From contig JACCEP010000008.1 of NCBI GenBank assembly GCA_013416395.1, forward strand, positions 1 through 64,000: DNA of 64,000 nucleotides, read 5' to 3'. Under the pieces are notes generated by a model. The model did no database searches, was not told the DNA's origin, and saw only the letters and a list, made by a program, of their open reading frames with translations. Below are positions 27,103 to 34,871 of the stretch, one piece after another. The stretch comes from Alcaligenaceae bacterium. Lineage in GTDB: Bacteria > Pseudomonadota > Gammaproteobacteria > Burkholderiales > Burkholderiaceae_B. How positions within the stretch are numbered: the stretch's first letter is position 1; the number at the start of each line of letters is the position of its first letter. Position numbers and translations under genes: made by a program.

Positions 27103-27966
27103 ATGATCCCCGACGTCGATAACGACAGTATCGTTTACCTGAATGGCCAGTATGTGCGTCTCGGCGACGCGAAAATTTCGGTACTGGACCGTGGTTTTAT
27201 CTTTGGTGACGGCATTTATGATGTCGTGCCGGCCTATAAAGGCAAGCCGTTTCGCATGGAGGGCCATCTGGCCCGCCTTGAGCGCAGTCTGGCGGCCATC
27301 GGCATTGTGTCAGACATGACGCGCGATGGCTGGCGCACGCTGGTTCTTGACATGATTGCGCGTTCAGGGTTGGGCGACTGCATGGTGTACATACAGGTTA
27401 CACGCGGCGTAGCCAAGCGTGACCATGGCTTTCCCAAAAATATAGAGCCAACCGTCTTCTGCATGGTTTCGCCATTTGAGCGGCCTGATGCGGACAAACG
27501 AGAAAAAGGCCTGTCGGCAGTGGGCATACCCGACATCCGCTGGTTACATTGCGAAATCAAGTCTGTTTCGCTGCTGGGCAATGTGTTGGCCAAGCAGCGG
27601 GCTACCGAGGCGGGCGTTGATGACGTATTGCAGTTTCGCGATGGCTTTCTTTCGGAAGGCTCCTCTTGCAATATCTGGGTTGTGCGTGACGGGGTGTTGC
27701 TGGCGCCACCACGCGACAATCTTATTCTTGAGGGCATACGCTATGGCCTGATGGAAGAAATGGCTGCCGAGGCCGGCGTGGGCTTTGAGGCGCGCGCCAT
27801 CAGCGAGGCTGAGGTCGACACTGCAGACGAGATTATGCTTACCTCTGCCACCAAAGAGGTTTTGCCCATTACGCACTATAACGGCAAGCCAGTGGGCAAC
27901 GGTGTGCCAGGCCCCGTGTACGTGGCGCTAAGAGCGGGCTACGATAAAGCGATTGCCGAACTCTGA
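27103..27966 (+). CDS. dat: D-amino acid aminotransferase (class IV PLP)
   Basis: 287-aa fold-type IV aminotransferase. The PLP lysine is K153 in LHCEIKSVSLLGN; EGSSCNIWVV (about 184-193) is the usual phosphate/substrate loop and DRGFIFGDGIYDV (29-41) the N-terminal signature. Enzymes of this type equilibrate D-Ala and D-Glu, linking to peptidoglycan, in line with the upstream carboxypeptidase gene. It could instead be a branched-chain or aminodeoxychorismate-type member, but the order dat-ybeD-lipB is standard in Burkholderiales. ybeD follows after 10 nt. Confidence 0.88.
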   Translation: MIPDVDNDSIVYLNGQYVRLGDAKISVLDRGFIFGDGIYDVVPAYKGKPFRMEGHLARLERSLAAIGIVSDMTRDGWRTLVLDMIARSGLGDCMVYIQVTRGVAKRDHGFPKNIEPTVFCMVSPFERPDADKREKGLSAVGIPDIRWLHCEIKSVSLLGNVLAKQRATEAGVDDVLQFRDGFLSEGSSCNIWVVRDGVLLAPPRDNLILEGIRYGLMEEMAAEAGVGFEARAISEAEVDTADEIMLTSATKEVLPITHYNGKPVGNGVPGPVYVALRAGYDKAIAEL

Positions 27967-27976
27967 GAAAAACACC

Positions 27977-28252
27977 ATGAACGAGATTCCATTCGAAGAC
28001 TCTCTCATCGAGTACCCCAGCGACTTTCCGATCAAGGTCATGGGCAAGGTGCATCCCGAGTTTGCTCAGACCATGACTGATCTGGTTTTGCAGTTTGACC
28101 CGGGCTTTGACCCGGCCACGGTCGAAATGCGTCCTAGCAGTGCAGGCAACTATATCGGTCTTACCTTTGTGGTGCGTGCGACATCGCGTGAACAGCTTGA
28201 CAACCTGTATCGCGCGTTGCATGGCCACGATATGGTTTCCATGGTGCTTTAA
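27977..28252 (+). CDS. ybeD: DUF493/YbeD family protein
   Basis: 91-aa small cytoplasmic protein with an ACT-like alpha/beta fold pattern. The segment [20 protein letters not shown] and the C-terminal [19 protein letters not shown] are the conserved ends of the family. Function unknown; in proteobacteria it regularly precedes lipB, as here (8 nt gap), which suggests a link to lipoylation. ATG 27977 matches the family start; a TTG at 27953 overlapping dat is rejected. Confidence 0.92.
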   Translation: MNEIPFEDSLIEYPSDFPIKVMGKVHPEFAQTMTDLVLQFDPGFDPATVEMRPSSAGNYIGLTFVVRATSREQLDNLYRALHGHDMVSMVL

Positions 28253-28260
28253 GCATTCTT

Positions 28261-28953
28261 ATGCCCATTATCAAGTGGTTTCCGCGGCCCGCCCCCTATT
28301 TGCCCGTATGGCAGGCTATGCGCGACTTCACCGAAGCGCGTACCCTCCAGACACCCGATGAAATCTGGCTGGTGGAGCATCAGCCGGTTTTTACGCTGGG
28401 GCAGGCCGGCAAGCCTGAACACGTGCTTAACAGCGCCGTTACAGAGGTGGTGCGTACTGACCGTGGTGGTCAGGTTACGTATCACGGGCCAGGGCAGGTC
28501 GTTGCATATTGCCTCATCGATTTGCGTCGCCATCAGCTTTTCGTCAAAGAGTACGTAGCCTTGATCGAAGACGTCCTTATCGGTTTTTTGCAGCAGTTAG
28601 GCCTTACAGGTGCCTGTCGCAAGCCGGGCGCGCCGGGGGTTTATGTGCCCAACGCCGACAATCAGCTGGCAAAAATTGCGGCACTGGGCATCAAGATCCG
28701 GCATGGCTGTGCTTATCATGGGCTTGCGCTCAATGTTGACATGGATCTTTCCCCTTTTCTGGATATTAATCCATGTGGGTACGAAGGGCTTGAAACCACC
28801 GATTTGCGCAGCTGCGGTGTACGCGCTACTGTTGAAGGCATCGGCGATCTGCTTGGTGTCCGATTGGCCGAAGCGTTCGCCAGCAGCCGCAATAAGGCAG
28901 ACGCAGCGACGACCCCGGTTTGTCAAGATGGCGGCATGCCTGCCTGTCAATAA
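28261..28953 (+). CDS. lipB: Octanoyltransferase
   Basis: 230-aa Lip[21 protein letters not shown] (65-84) is the family signature; the catalytic lysine is K138 in KIAALGIK and the catalytic cysteine C172 in [11 protein letters not shown]. It moves octanoyl from acyl carrier protein to lipoyl domains, the step before LipA. lipA lies downstream, with a crotonase gene between. The C-terminal tail after about 205 ([18 protein letters not shown]) is longer than in many homologues and looks unstructured. Confidence 0.93.
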   Translation: MPIIKWFPRPAPYLPVWQAMRDFTEARTLQTPDEIWLVEHQPVFTLGQAGKPEHVLNSAVTEVVRTDRGGQVTYHGPGQVVAYCLIDLRRHQLFVKEYVALIEDVLIGFLQQLGLTGACRKPGAPGVYVPNADNQLAKIAALGIKIRHGCAYHGLALNVDMDLSPFLDINPCGYEGLETTDLRSCGVRATVEGIGDLLGVRLAEAFASSRNKADAATTPVCQDGGMPACQ

Positions 28954-29018
28954 TCAAGCGATCAGGCGGTCCGGACGGGCTGCTCGTGTCAGCTAAAACA
29001 CGTTTCAGGAGACTCGTT

Positions 29019-29828
29019 ATGTCAGAAGCCAGCACTGCCGGCAAGGTAGCAGAAAGCAGCCTGTTATTAATTGATAATATCGATGGCGTTATCACGCTTA
29101 CGCTGAACCGCCCCGATCAATTCAATGCGCTGTCAGAAGAGATGTTGGATGCGCTTCAGCGAGCGCTTGATGCGGTGGCCGCCGATGACGACGCGCGGTG
29201 TGTCATTATTGCTGGCGCTGGTCGCGCTTTTTGTGCGGGGCACGATCTGAAGCAGATGCGTGCCAACCCCGACAAAACCTATTACCAGACGCTTTTTGCT
29301 CAATGTGGTCGGGTCATGCAGCGCATCGTAGGCCTGCCGGTACCTGTTATTGCACGCGTGCACGGCATTGCAACGGCCGCAGGATGCCAGCTGGTTGCCA
29401 GCTGCGACCTTGCAGTTGCGGCCGATACCGCCAAGTTTGCGGTGTCGGGCATTAATGTGGGGCTGTTCTGCTCAACGCCCGCCGTGGCGCTTACCCGCGC
29501 CATGCCCATGAAAAAAGCATTTGAGATGCTGGTTACGGGGCAGTTTATCAGCGCCGAACAGGCCGTTGCCCAGGGGTTGATCAATCGTGCTGTGCCGGCT
29601 GATCAGGTCGACGCCGAAGTAAACGCACTGGTACAGGCCATTTGCGACAAAAGCCCAGTGGCTGTCCGTACAGGCAAAGCCATGTACCAGCGGCAATTTC
29701 GCATGGGGCTGGAAGACGCTTATGCGTACGCCGGCCAGGTAATGGCCGACAACATGATGGCGCAAGACGCTGGCGAGGGCATTGATGCCTTTATGCAGAA
29801 GCGTAAGCCTGAGTGGAAAGGGCGCTGA
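29019..29828 (+). CDS. Enoyl-CoA hydratase/isomerase family protein
   Basis: 269-aa crotonase-fold protein. The oxyanion-hole regions are AGAGRAFCAGHDLKQM (about 66-81) and the helix beginning HGIATAAGCQLVASCDLAVA (about 112-131). The usual pair of catalytic glutamates is not evident: the segment after it reads FAVSGINVGLFCSTP, so it may not be a classical hydratase (ECHDC3-like proteins share this). ATG at 29019 is well supported by CAGGAGA 6-9 nt upstream. It stands between lipB and lipA, 65 nt after lipB; a direct role in lipoate synthesis is not established. Confidence 0.8.
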   Translation: MSEASTAGKVAESSLLLIDNIDGVITLTLNRPDQFNALSEEMLDALQRALDAVAADDDARCVIIAGAGRAFCAGHDLKQMRANPDKTYYQTLFAQCGRVMQRIVGLPVPVIARVHGIATAAGCQLVASCDLAVAADTAKFAVSGINVGLFCSTPAVALTRAMPMKKAFEMLVTGQFISAEQAVAQGLINRAVPADQVDAEVNALVQAICDKSPVAVRTGKAMYQRQFRMGLEDAYAYAGQVMADNMMAQDAGEGIDAFMQKRKPEWKGR

Positions 29829-29982
29829 AAACAGAAGTGGGGCATGGCTCAATTTTTTTGCTCGCGGCGTTACACTAGCGGTTTGCCGTTATGCAGGCAG
29901 ACGGGTACCCAAGCCCGCGCTGGCGCGCGACATTTTTTACCTAACAGGGTCGGCGGTGTGAAGCACGCCTCGGCTCACAAGT

Positions 29983-30000
29983 GCGAAGCCGGGGCTTCGC
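29983..30000 (+). other. Perfect hairpin just upstream of the lipA ribosome site
   Basis: GCGAAGCC (29983-29990) and GGCTTCGC (29993-30000) form an 8-bp perfect inverted repeat with a 2-nt GG spacer, ending only a few nt before the AGGAAA Shine-Dalgarno (30004-30009) of lipA. It has no T-tract, so it is not a terminator; an mRNA-stabilising or translation-modulating structure is possible. Confidence 0.6.
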
Positions 30001-30013
30001 TCCAGGAAACCGT

Positions 30014-31015
30014 ATGACTACTCCTGTTGATCAGTCCGCTGTGCAGAACCCAACGGTGCGTCCGCGTAACGTTGATTATGATCCCACTAAAAAACAGAAG
30101 TCGGGCGAAAAAACGTCGCGTATTCCCGTCAAAGTGGTGCAGGCCGAACGTCTCAAAAAGCCTGACTGGATCCGCGTCAGGGCACCGGCACCCAATTCAC
30201 GCTTTTACGACATCAAGCGTATTTTGCGCGAGCACAACCTGCATACGGTCTGTGAAGAGGCGTCGTGTCCTAACATTGGCGAGTGCTTTGGAAAGGGCAC
30301 GGCCACGTTCATGATCATGGGTGACAAGTGCACACGTCGCTGTCCGTTCTGTGATGTCGGTCATGGCCGGCCTGATCCGCTTGATGTTGATGAGCCCAGT
30401 AACCTGGCCAAAAGCATTGCCGCCATGCGCCTGTCGTACGTCGTGATTACGTCGGTTGACCGCGATGACTTGCGTGACGGCGGTGCAGGCCATTATGCCG
30501 ACTGTATACGTCATGTGCGCGAGCTTTCGCCTTCTACCCGTATCGAAGTGCTGGTGCCAGACTTTCGCGGAAGGCTTGACCGTGCGCTGGGCATTCTTAA
30601 TGACAACCCGCCCGACGTCATGAACCACAATCTCGAAACCGTGCCGCGCCTTTACAAACAGTGCCGTCCCGGTGCCGATTACATGCATTCGCTCAAGCTC
30701 CTGGCAGACTTCAAGGTGATGCGGCCTGACGTGCCAACCAAGTCTGGCCTTATGCTGGGCCTGGGTGAAACCGACGAGGAAATCCTTCAGGTCATGCGCG
30801 ACATGCGCGCCCATAATGTTGACATGCTCACCATAGGTCAGTATTTGCAGCCTTCGGAGCACCATTTGCCCGTGCTGCGCTACGCGCACCCTGATGTTTT
30901 CAAAATGCTCGAAAAAGAGGCCTATGCAATGGGTTTCTCGCATGCTGCGGTGGGTGCCATGGTGCGCTCGTCATACCATGCCGACGAACAGGCACACATG
31001 GCCGGGGTAGCCTGA
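30014..31015 (+). CDS. lipA: Lipoyl synthase
   Basis: 333-aa radical SAM enzyme. The auxiliary [4Fe-4S] cluster motif C-x4-C-x5-C is seen in [12 protein letters not shown], and the radical SAM motif C-x3-C-x2-C in CTRRCPFC, 22 residues later. It inserts sulfur at C6 and C8 of octanoylated lipoyl domains. ATG 30014 follows CCAGGAAACCGT; the longer frame from 29981 runs through the upstream hairpin and is unlikely. The N-terminal extension of about 50 residues ([15 protein letters not shown]) is common in Burkholderiales LipA. Confidence 0.95.
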   Translation: MTTPVDQSAVQNPTVRPRNVDYDPTKKQKSGEKTSRIPVKVVQAERLKKPDWIRVRAPAPNSRFYDIKRILREHNLHTVCEEASCPNIGECFGKGTATFMIMGDKCTRRCPFCDVGHGRPDPLDVDEPSNLAKSIAAMRLSYVVITSVDRDDLRDGGAGHYADCIRHVRELSPSTRIEVLVPDFRGRLDRALGILNDNPPDVMNHNLETVPRLYKQCRPGADYMHSLKLLADFKVMRPDVPTKSGLMLGLGETDEEILQVMRDMRAHNVDMLTIGQYLQPSEHHLPVLRYAHPDVFKMLEKEAYAMGFSHAAVGAMVRSSYHADEQAHMAGVA

Positions 31016-31038
31016 GCGCCTGTTTAAAGCGTTTCGTG

Positions 31039-31065
31039 ACGCACTGTCTGACTCAGACGGTGCGT
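31039..31065 (+). terminator. Strong hairpin after lipA, possible terminator without T-tract
   Basis: ACGCACTGTCTG (31039-31050) and CAGACGGTGCGT (31054-31065) pair over 12 bp with one G-T wobble and a 3-nt loop, starting 24 nt after the lipA stop. No run of T follows, so it may stabilise the 3' end or act with another factor rather than terminate on its own. Confidence 0.5.
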
Positions 31066-31151
31066 TACTGACGGTAGCGCATCTATGCGGCGTTGTGGGG
31101 CGTCTGGCCTTTCTACGCAGGTGCTCTCACGAATGGGGTATGCCCTCTAGT

Positions 31152-31165
31152 TTGCGCTGCAACAA
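31152..31165 (+). promoter_or_regulatory. FNR/NNR-type box upstream of the nirV-like gene
   Basis: TTGCGCTGCAACAA has the TTG-N8-CAA layout of FNR/DNR/NnrR sites. A CAATAT element starts at 31190, 25 nt after the first base following the box, suitable for a -10 with the box centred near -41.5. The identical 14-mer stands before nirK with the same spacing. The -41.5 geometry implies activation. Confidence 0.75.
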
Positions 31166-31239
31166 AGACGGCGTTTATGTAACGCGGTTCAATATAGGTA
31201 TAAACCCGGGTGTTCCGGGCTGTGCCGAGGTATTGAGCC

Positions 31240-32130
31240 ATGCGTTTTCCTTCCGCCGCAATTGTCACACGTCTTGCATTTATTGCGGTTGGCGCGGCTA
31301 TGCTGGCATCGTGCCGGGGCCCGCAACCGTCAGCAGAAGCCGCCGACCCTGTGCCACTGGCTGCGGTGCAGCCAGGCAAGCTTGCCTATTACCCGTCGGG
31401 CGAATACCTGAGAAATGGCTATCCAGTAACGCCGTCCCGCCGCACGATGAAGTTTGAGCAGCCATTGAAAATGATGGCGCGGCAGGTTAGTCAGACGGAA
31501 TACGCCGAGTGCGTAAACGACAAAGCCTGCAAGCAACTTGACCGCTCCCATCGAACCGCCGTCATATCGCCTGATCTGCCAGTGGTGGGGGTAAGCTGGC
31601 GCGATGCGACCGATTATGCCGCATGGTTTTCCAAGAAAACTGGCCAAAACTATCGTCTGCCTAGCTATGAAGAATGGGTTTATGCGGCCGGTTCTTCCTA
31701 CAAAGAAGATGTGATTCTGGATGAGTTTGATCCGGCCGATCCGGCACAACGCTGGCTGGCAGAATACGCGCTGGAAACTCAGCGCAAAACCACTGTAGAT
31801 GCTGTACTCAGACCTTTTGGTGGTTTCAGTGAGAACGAGCACGGCTTTTTGGATATGGCTGGCAACGTATGGGACTGGACCGACACCTGCCAGGTGCGAC
31901 GCCACCTGGATCTGGCCGATGGGGAATCAGCCGGAGGCGGCGAAAATTGCGGCGTACGGGTCGTGGCCGGGCCGCATCGCAGCTACATTACCGATTTTAT
32001 CCGCGACCCCAAAAGCGGGGCCTGCTCGGTAGGCGTGCCCCCCAGCAATCTGGGGTTTCGGCTAGTGCGGGACGATACGGCAAGCCCCAGAAAAGAGGCC
32101 AGCCTTCGGGAAAGACTGGGTATATCTTAA
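31240..32130 (+). CDS. nirV: NirV-like lipoprotein of the formylglycine-generating enzyme (SUMF1) fold
   Basis: 296 aa. The N-terminus is a lipoprotein signal (RLAFIAVGAAMLASC, lipobox LASC near residue 25), so it is probably anchored in the periplasmic face of a membrane. The rest is an FGE-sulfatase-type domain: QVSQTEYAECVNDKAC, VVGVSWRDATDYAAWFSKKT, RLPSYEEWVYAAGS, HGFLDMAGNVWDWTDTC and a final NLGFRLVRD. NirV-type proteins accompany nirK in many denitrifiers; their role is unknown. It has an NNR-type box upstream identical to that of nirK, and is convergent with the regulator gene. Confidence 0.8.
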   Translation: MRFPSAAIVTRLAFIAVGAAMLASCRGPQPSAEAADPVPLAAVQPGKLAYYPSGEYLRNGYPVTPSRRTMKFEQPLKMMARQVSQTEYAECVNDKACKQLDRSHRTAVISPDLPVVGVSWRDATDYAAWFSKKTGQNYRLPSYEEWVYAAGSSYKEDVILDEFDPADPAQRWLAEYALETQRKTTVDAVLRPFGGFSENEHGFLDMAGNVWDWTDTCQVRRHLDLADGESAGGGENCGVRVVAGPHRSYITDFIRDPKSGACSVGVPPSNLGFRLVRDDTASPRKEASLRERLGIS

Positions 32131-32235
32131 GGAGGGGTAGCGTGAGCGGCAGTGCTATCGCTGCTCGCGTCAGTGCTGGCTTTGGTACTCTGCGTCAGGT
32201 GGGTGCGGTAAGCGCTGGGCGTTGTGCCGCAGGCC

Positions 32236-32970
32236 TTAGCGCCCCGCCTTGGTGGTGCTGGGGGTGTCGCTGGTACGCCCGTCTTCGGCAAGGCGGATAA
32301 GGTCGTTTAGCGACTGCACGGTAATGCGCTTGCGCCCGCTGATGACGATGCCCTGATCTTTCCAGGCGCTGAGCAGTCGGCTAACGGTGTGCAAGGTAGT
32401 GCCCGTCATTTCGGCAATATCTTGCCGGGTGATCGGAAAGCCAATGGCAACACCCTCTTCGGTCGTTTCACCCGACTCATCAATTAGACGCAAAATGGCG
32501 CGCGCCACGCGTTGTTCAACCTCTTCGGTGGACAGCGCGCTGATGCGGCTATGGGCGTCTTGCAGACGCTGACCTACGGTCTGGAATGCACCCGCAGCAA
32601 ACTGGGGGTGTTTGGAAATAAGCGAGTTCCATTCTTTGCCAGGCCAGGCGAGCATGAGGCTTTCTTGCACTGCAATTGCCGAGGCCGGGTAGTTGGGCCG
32701 GTGCATGGCCTGCGCAATGCCGAAAATATCGCCGGGGCTGACATAGCGAACCACCACTTGCTCGCCAGCGGGGGTAAGTTGCACCACCTTAAGATGCCCG
32801 CTCAGCAAAATGAAGAAACTTTCAGCGGGCTCGCCCTGGCGAAAGGCAGTTTCACCTTCAACCAAACGGCAGACCTGCGCTGTCGCAAGCGTGGCGTCCA
32901 GTTCTTCGTCTGACAGTGATCTGAGCAGTTCGACGTTCTGTACCAGTGATCTGCTTATCTTAGGCGTCAT
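32236..32970 (-). CDS. Crp/Fnr family regulator, NnrR-like
   Basis: 244 aa. An N-terminal cyclic-nucleotide-binding-type beta roll (about 15-130; AFRQGEPAESFFILLSGHLK), dimer helix (about 135-160) and a C-terminal winged HTH with ITRQDIAEMTGTTLHTVSRL (about 182-201). The N-terminal Fe-S cysteines of FNR are missing (single Cys near 33), so it is not an oxygen sensor of the FNR type; NnrR/DNR-type nitric-oxide or nitrite signalling is inferred. It lies between nirV and nirK, both with a matching TTG-N8-CAA box. The HTH residues E188 and R200 are compatible with TTG recognition. Confidence 0.82.
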   Translation of the reverse strand: MTPKISRSLVQNVELLRSLSDEELDATLATAQVCRLVEGETAFRQGEPAESFFILLSGHLKVVQLTPAGEQVVVRYVSPGDIFGIAQAMHRPNYPASAIAVQESLMLAWPGKEWNSLISKHPQFAAGAFQTVGQRLQDAHSRISALSTEEVEQRVARAILRLIDESGETTEEGVAIGFPITRQDIAEMTGTTLHTVSRLLSAWKDQGIVISGRKRITVQSLNDLIRLAEDGRTSDTPSTTKAGR

Positions 32971-33134
32971 GGATTAGTGGCTCATTCAAAAAAAGAGGGT
33001 TACCCAACTGATTCTAGCATTGGCCATGTGGGTATTGGTGGCATACACCAGCCAGGCCTCTTGCAGACGCATTGTGCAGAAAAACTACACGCCAGGTTGT
33101 TTTCGGGTTAACCCTTAAAAACCGCTCTCTGAGT

Positions 33135-33148
33135 TTGCGCTGCAACAA
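33135..33148 (+). promoter_or_regulatory. FNR/NNR-type box upstream of nirK
   Basis: The 14-mer TTGCGCTGCAACAA is identical to the box at 31152-31165. CAATAG starts at 33173, the same 25-nt offset as the CAATAT of the nirV promoter, giving a class II activator arrangement. The ATG of nirK is 72 nt downstream of the box. The remainder of the 250-nt divergent region shows no second box for the regulator. Confidence 0.78.
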
Positions 33149-33220
33149 AGAAGGAAATGTCCCCAACGTGTCCAATAGAGCTATCGAATTACCGATACCT
33201 TGGAAGAAGGGAGATACAAA

Positions 33221-34705
33221 ATGAAAGTGGTACGTCCCACCCTGCTCGCGGCCGTCATGTTTGCATTCATGGCTGGCGGCCTGGCCAAAGCCGAAACGGC
33301 TGATCAGCTGGAACACGTCAAGGTGGACCTCGTAGCGCCTCCGTTCGTACATGCACACGAACAGAAAGCCACGACGGGTCCCAAAGTTGTCGAATTCACC
33401 ATGTACATCGAAGAGAAGAAAATTGTCATCGATGGCAAGGGTACGACAATGCAGGCTATGACGTTTAATGGTTCAATGCCCGGCCCCACTTTCGTTGTAC
33501 ATGAAGGCGACTATGTGCAGCTTACGCTGGTTAACCCCGCCAGCAATGCCATGCCCCACAACGTAGACTTCCACTCAGCCACCGGTGCGCTGGGCGGCGC
33601 CAAGCTGACCGATGTGCAGCCCGGTGAGCAGGCTACATTGCGCTTCAAGGCCGACCGCAGCGGCGTGTTCGTTTACCACTGCGCGCCAGAAGGCATGGTG
33701 CCCTGGCACGTAGTTGCCGGCATGAGCGGCACCATGATGGTGTTGCCGCGCGAAGGTCTGAAGGACCCTGAGGGCAAAGAGCTGCACTATGACAAGGTGT
33801 ATTCGGTCGGTGAATTCGACCTGTACATCCCCAAAGATGAAAACGGCGAGTACAAAGACTATGCGACGCTGGCTGACAGCTACTCCGACACGGTAGAGGT
33901 GATGCGCACGCTGACACCGTCGCATGTGGTGTTCAACGGTAAAGTTGGCGCCCTGACAGGTGAAAACGCGCTCAAAGCCAAAGTCGGCGAGACCGTGCTT
34001 ATTGTGCACTCGCAGGCTAACCGCGACACACGTCCTCACCTGATCGGCGGCCACGGTGACTGGGTCTGGGAAACCGGCAAGTTTGCCAATCCTCCCGAGA
34101 AAAACCTGGAAACCTGGTTTGTACGGGGCGGTTCGGCGGGTGCAGCGTTGTACACCTTCAAGCAGCCAGGCGTGTATGCCTACGTCAATCACAACCTGAT
34201 TGAGGCTTTTGAGAAGGGTGCTGCGGGTCACTTTGTGGTCGAAGGCAAGTGGAACGATGACTTGATGAAGCAGGTTAAAGCGCCTGGTCCGATTGAGAAA
34301 GACGTGGCAGCAAAGATTGAAGCCAGCAAGCAGGCTGCTGCCAAGGCACCTACGTTGACGGCAGCGCCAGCAGGCAAGGTGGCTGCAGCGCCGGCTCCAA
34401 CGGCCAAGACAGCGGCAGCCAAGCCTGCAGCTGAAGGCAAGAAGCTTGCTGCAGCGCCTAGCACGCATCAGGCCGGTGAAAAGCTGTACAAGTCTGCCTG
34501 CGTAGCCTGCCACAGCACTGGCGTAGCCAACGCCCCCAAATTGGGTGACAAGGCTGCCTGGGCACCGCGACTGGCTGAAGGTGAAGAGCAAATCATGGAA
34601 ATCGCCTTCAAGGGTAAAGGTGCAATGCCTCCACGGGGTGCCTCTTCGGCAGATGATGCAACCATCAAGGCAGCGGTTGAGTACATGCTTAGCACAGTGC
34701 AGTAA
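33221..34705 (+). CDS. nirK: Copper nitrite reductase with C-terminal cytochrome c domain
   Basis: 494-aa periplasmic enzyme, signal peptide about 1-24 (cleavage near AKA|ETA). It reduces nitrite to nitric oxide. Copper ligands are all visible: H113, D116, H118 in MPHNVDFH; H153 and C154 in YHCAPEG; H163 and M168 in WHVVAGM; and the late His of [10 protein letters not shown]. After an Ala/Pro/Lys-rich linker of about 60 residues comes a class I cytochrome c domain with C427-V-A-C-H431 and a Met in KGAMPPRG. Such three-domain enzymes (e.g. Ralstonia pickettii) carry their own electron donor. A clear ribosome site AAGGGAG precedes ATG 33221; a terminator follows. Confidence 0.95.
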   Translation: MKVVRPTLLAAVMFAFMAGGLAKAETADQLEHVKVDLVAPPFVHAHEQKATTGPKVVEFTMYIEEKKIVIDGKGTTMQAMTFNGSMPGPTFVVHEGDYVQLTLVNPASNAMPHNVDFHSATGALGGAKLTDVQPGEQATLRFKADRSGVFVYHCAPEGMVPWHVVAGMSGTMMVLPREGLKDPEGKELHYDKVYSVGEFDLYIPKDENGEYKDYATLADSYSDTVEVMRTLTPSHVVFNGKVGALTGENALKAKVGETVLIVHSQANRDTRPHLIGGHGDWVWETGKFANPPEKNLETWFVRGGSAGAALYTFKQPGVYAYVNHNLIEAFEKGAAGHFVVEGKWNDDLMKQVKAPGPIEKDVAAKIEASKQAAAKAPTLTAAPAGKVAAAPAPTAKTAAAKPAAEGKKLAAAPSTHQAGEKLYKSACVACHSTGVANAPKLGDKAAWAPRLAEGEEQIMEIAFKGKGAMPPRGASSADDATIKAAVEYMLSTVQ

Positions 34706-34786
34706 ACGCCCTCAGGGCCTGAAGAAAAGCGCGGAGGCTATCGGGAAAACACTGATCTGTTAAACCAGCTTCGCTCGCTACACTCG

Positions 34787-34819
34787 CTCCATGCCTTACC
34801 CGGCATGGAGTTTTTTTTT
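34787..34819 (+). terminator. Rho-independent terminator after nirK
   Basis: CTCCATGCC (34787-34795) pairs perfectly with GGCATGGAG (34802-34810) around a 6-nt loop, followed by nine T (34811-34819). It ends the nirK transcript 82 nt after the stop and isolates it from the dpp-like operon. Confidence 0.95.
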
Positions 34820-34871
34820 GTGTCGAGTTAACGGTTTGTCCCATTAACCATTTTCCCAACAGGAAGGCAGC

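Noticed and set aside
33575-34591. 338-codon open frame antisense to nirK
   Set aside because: Shadow of a high-GC codon pattern; low-complexity His/Arg-rich sequence and no ribosome site.
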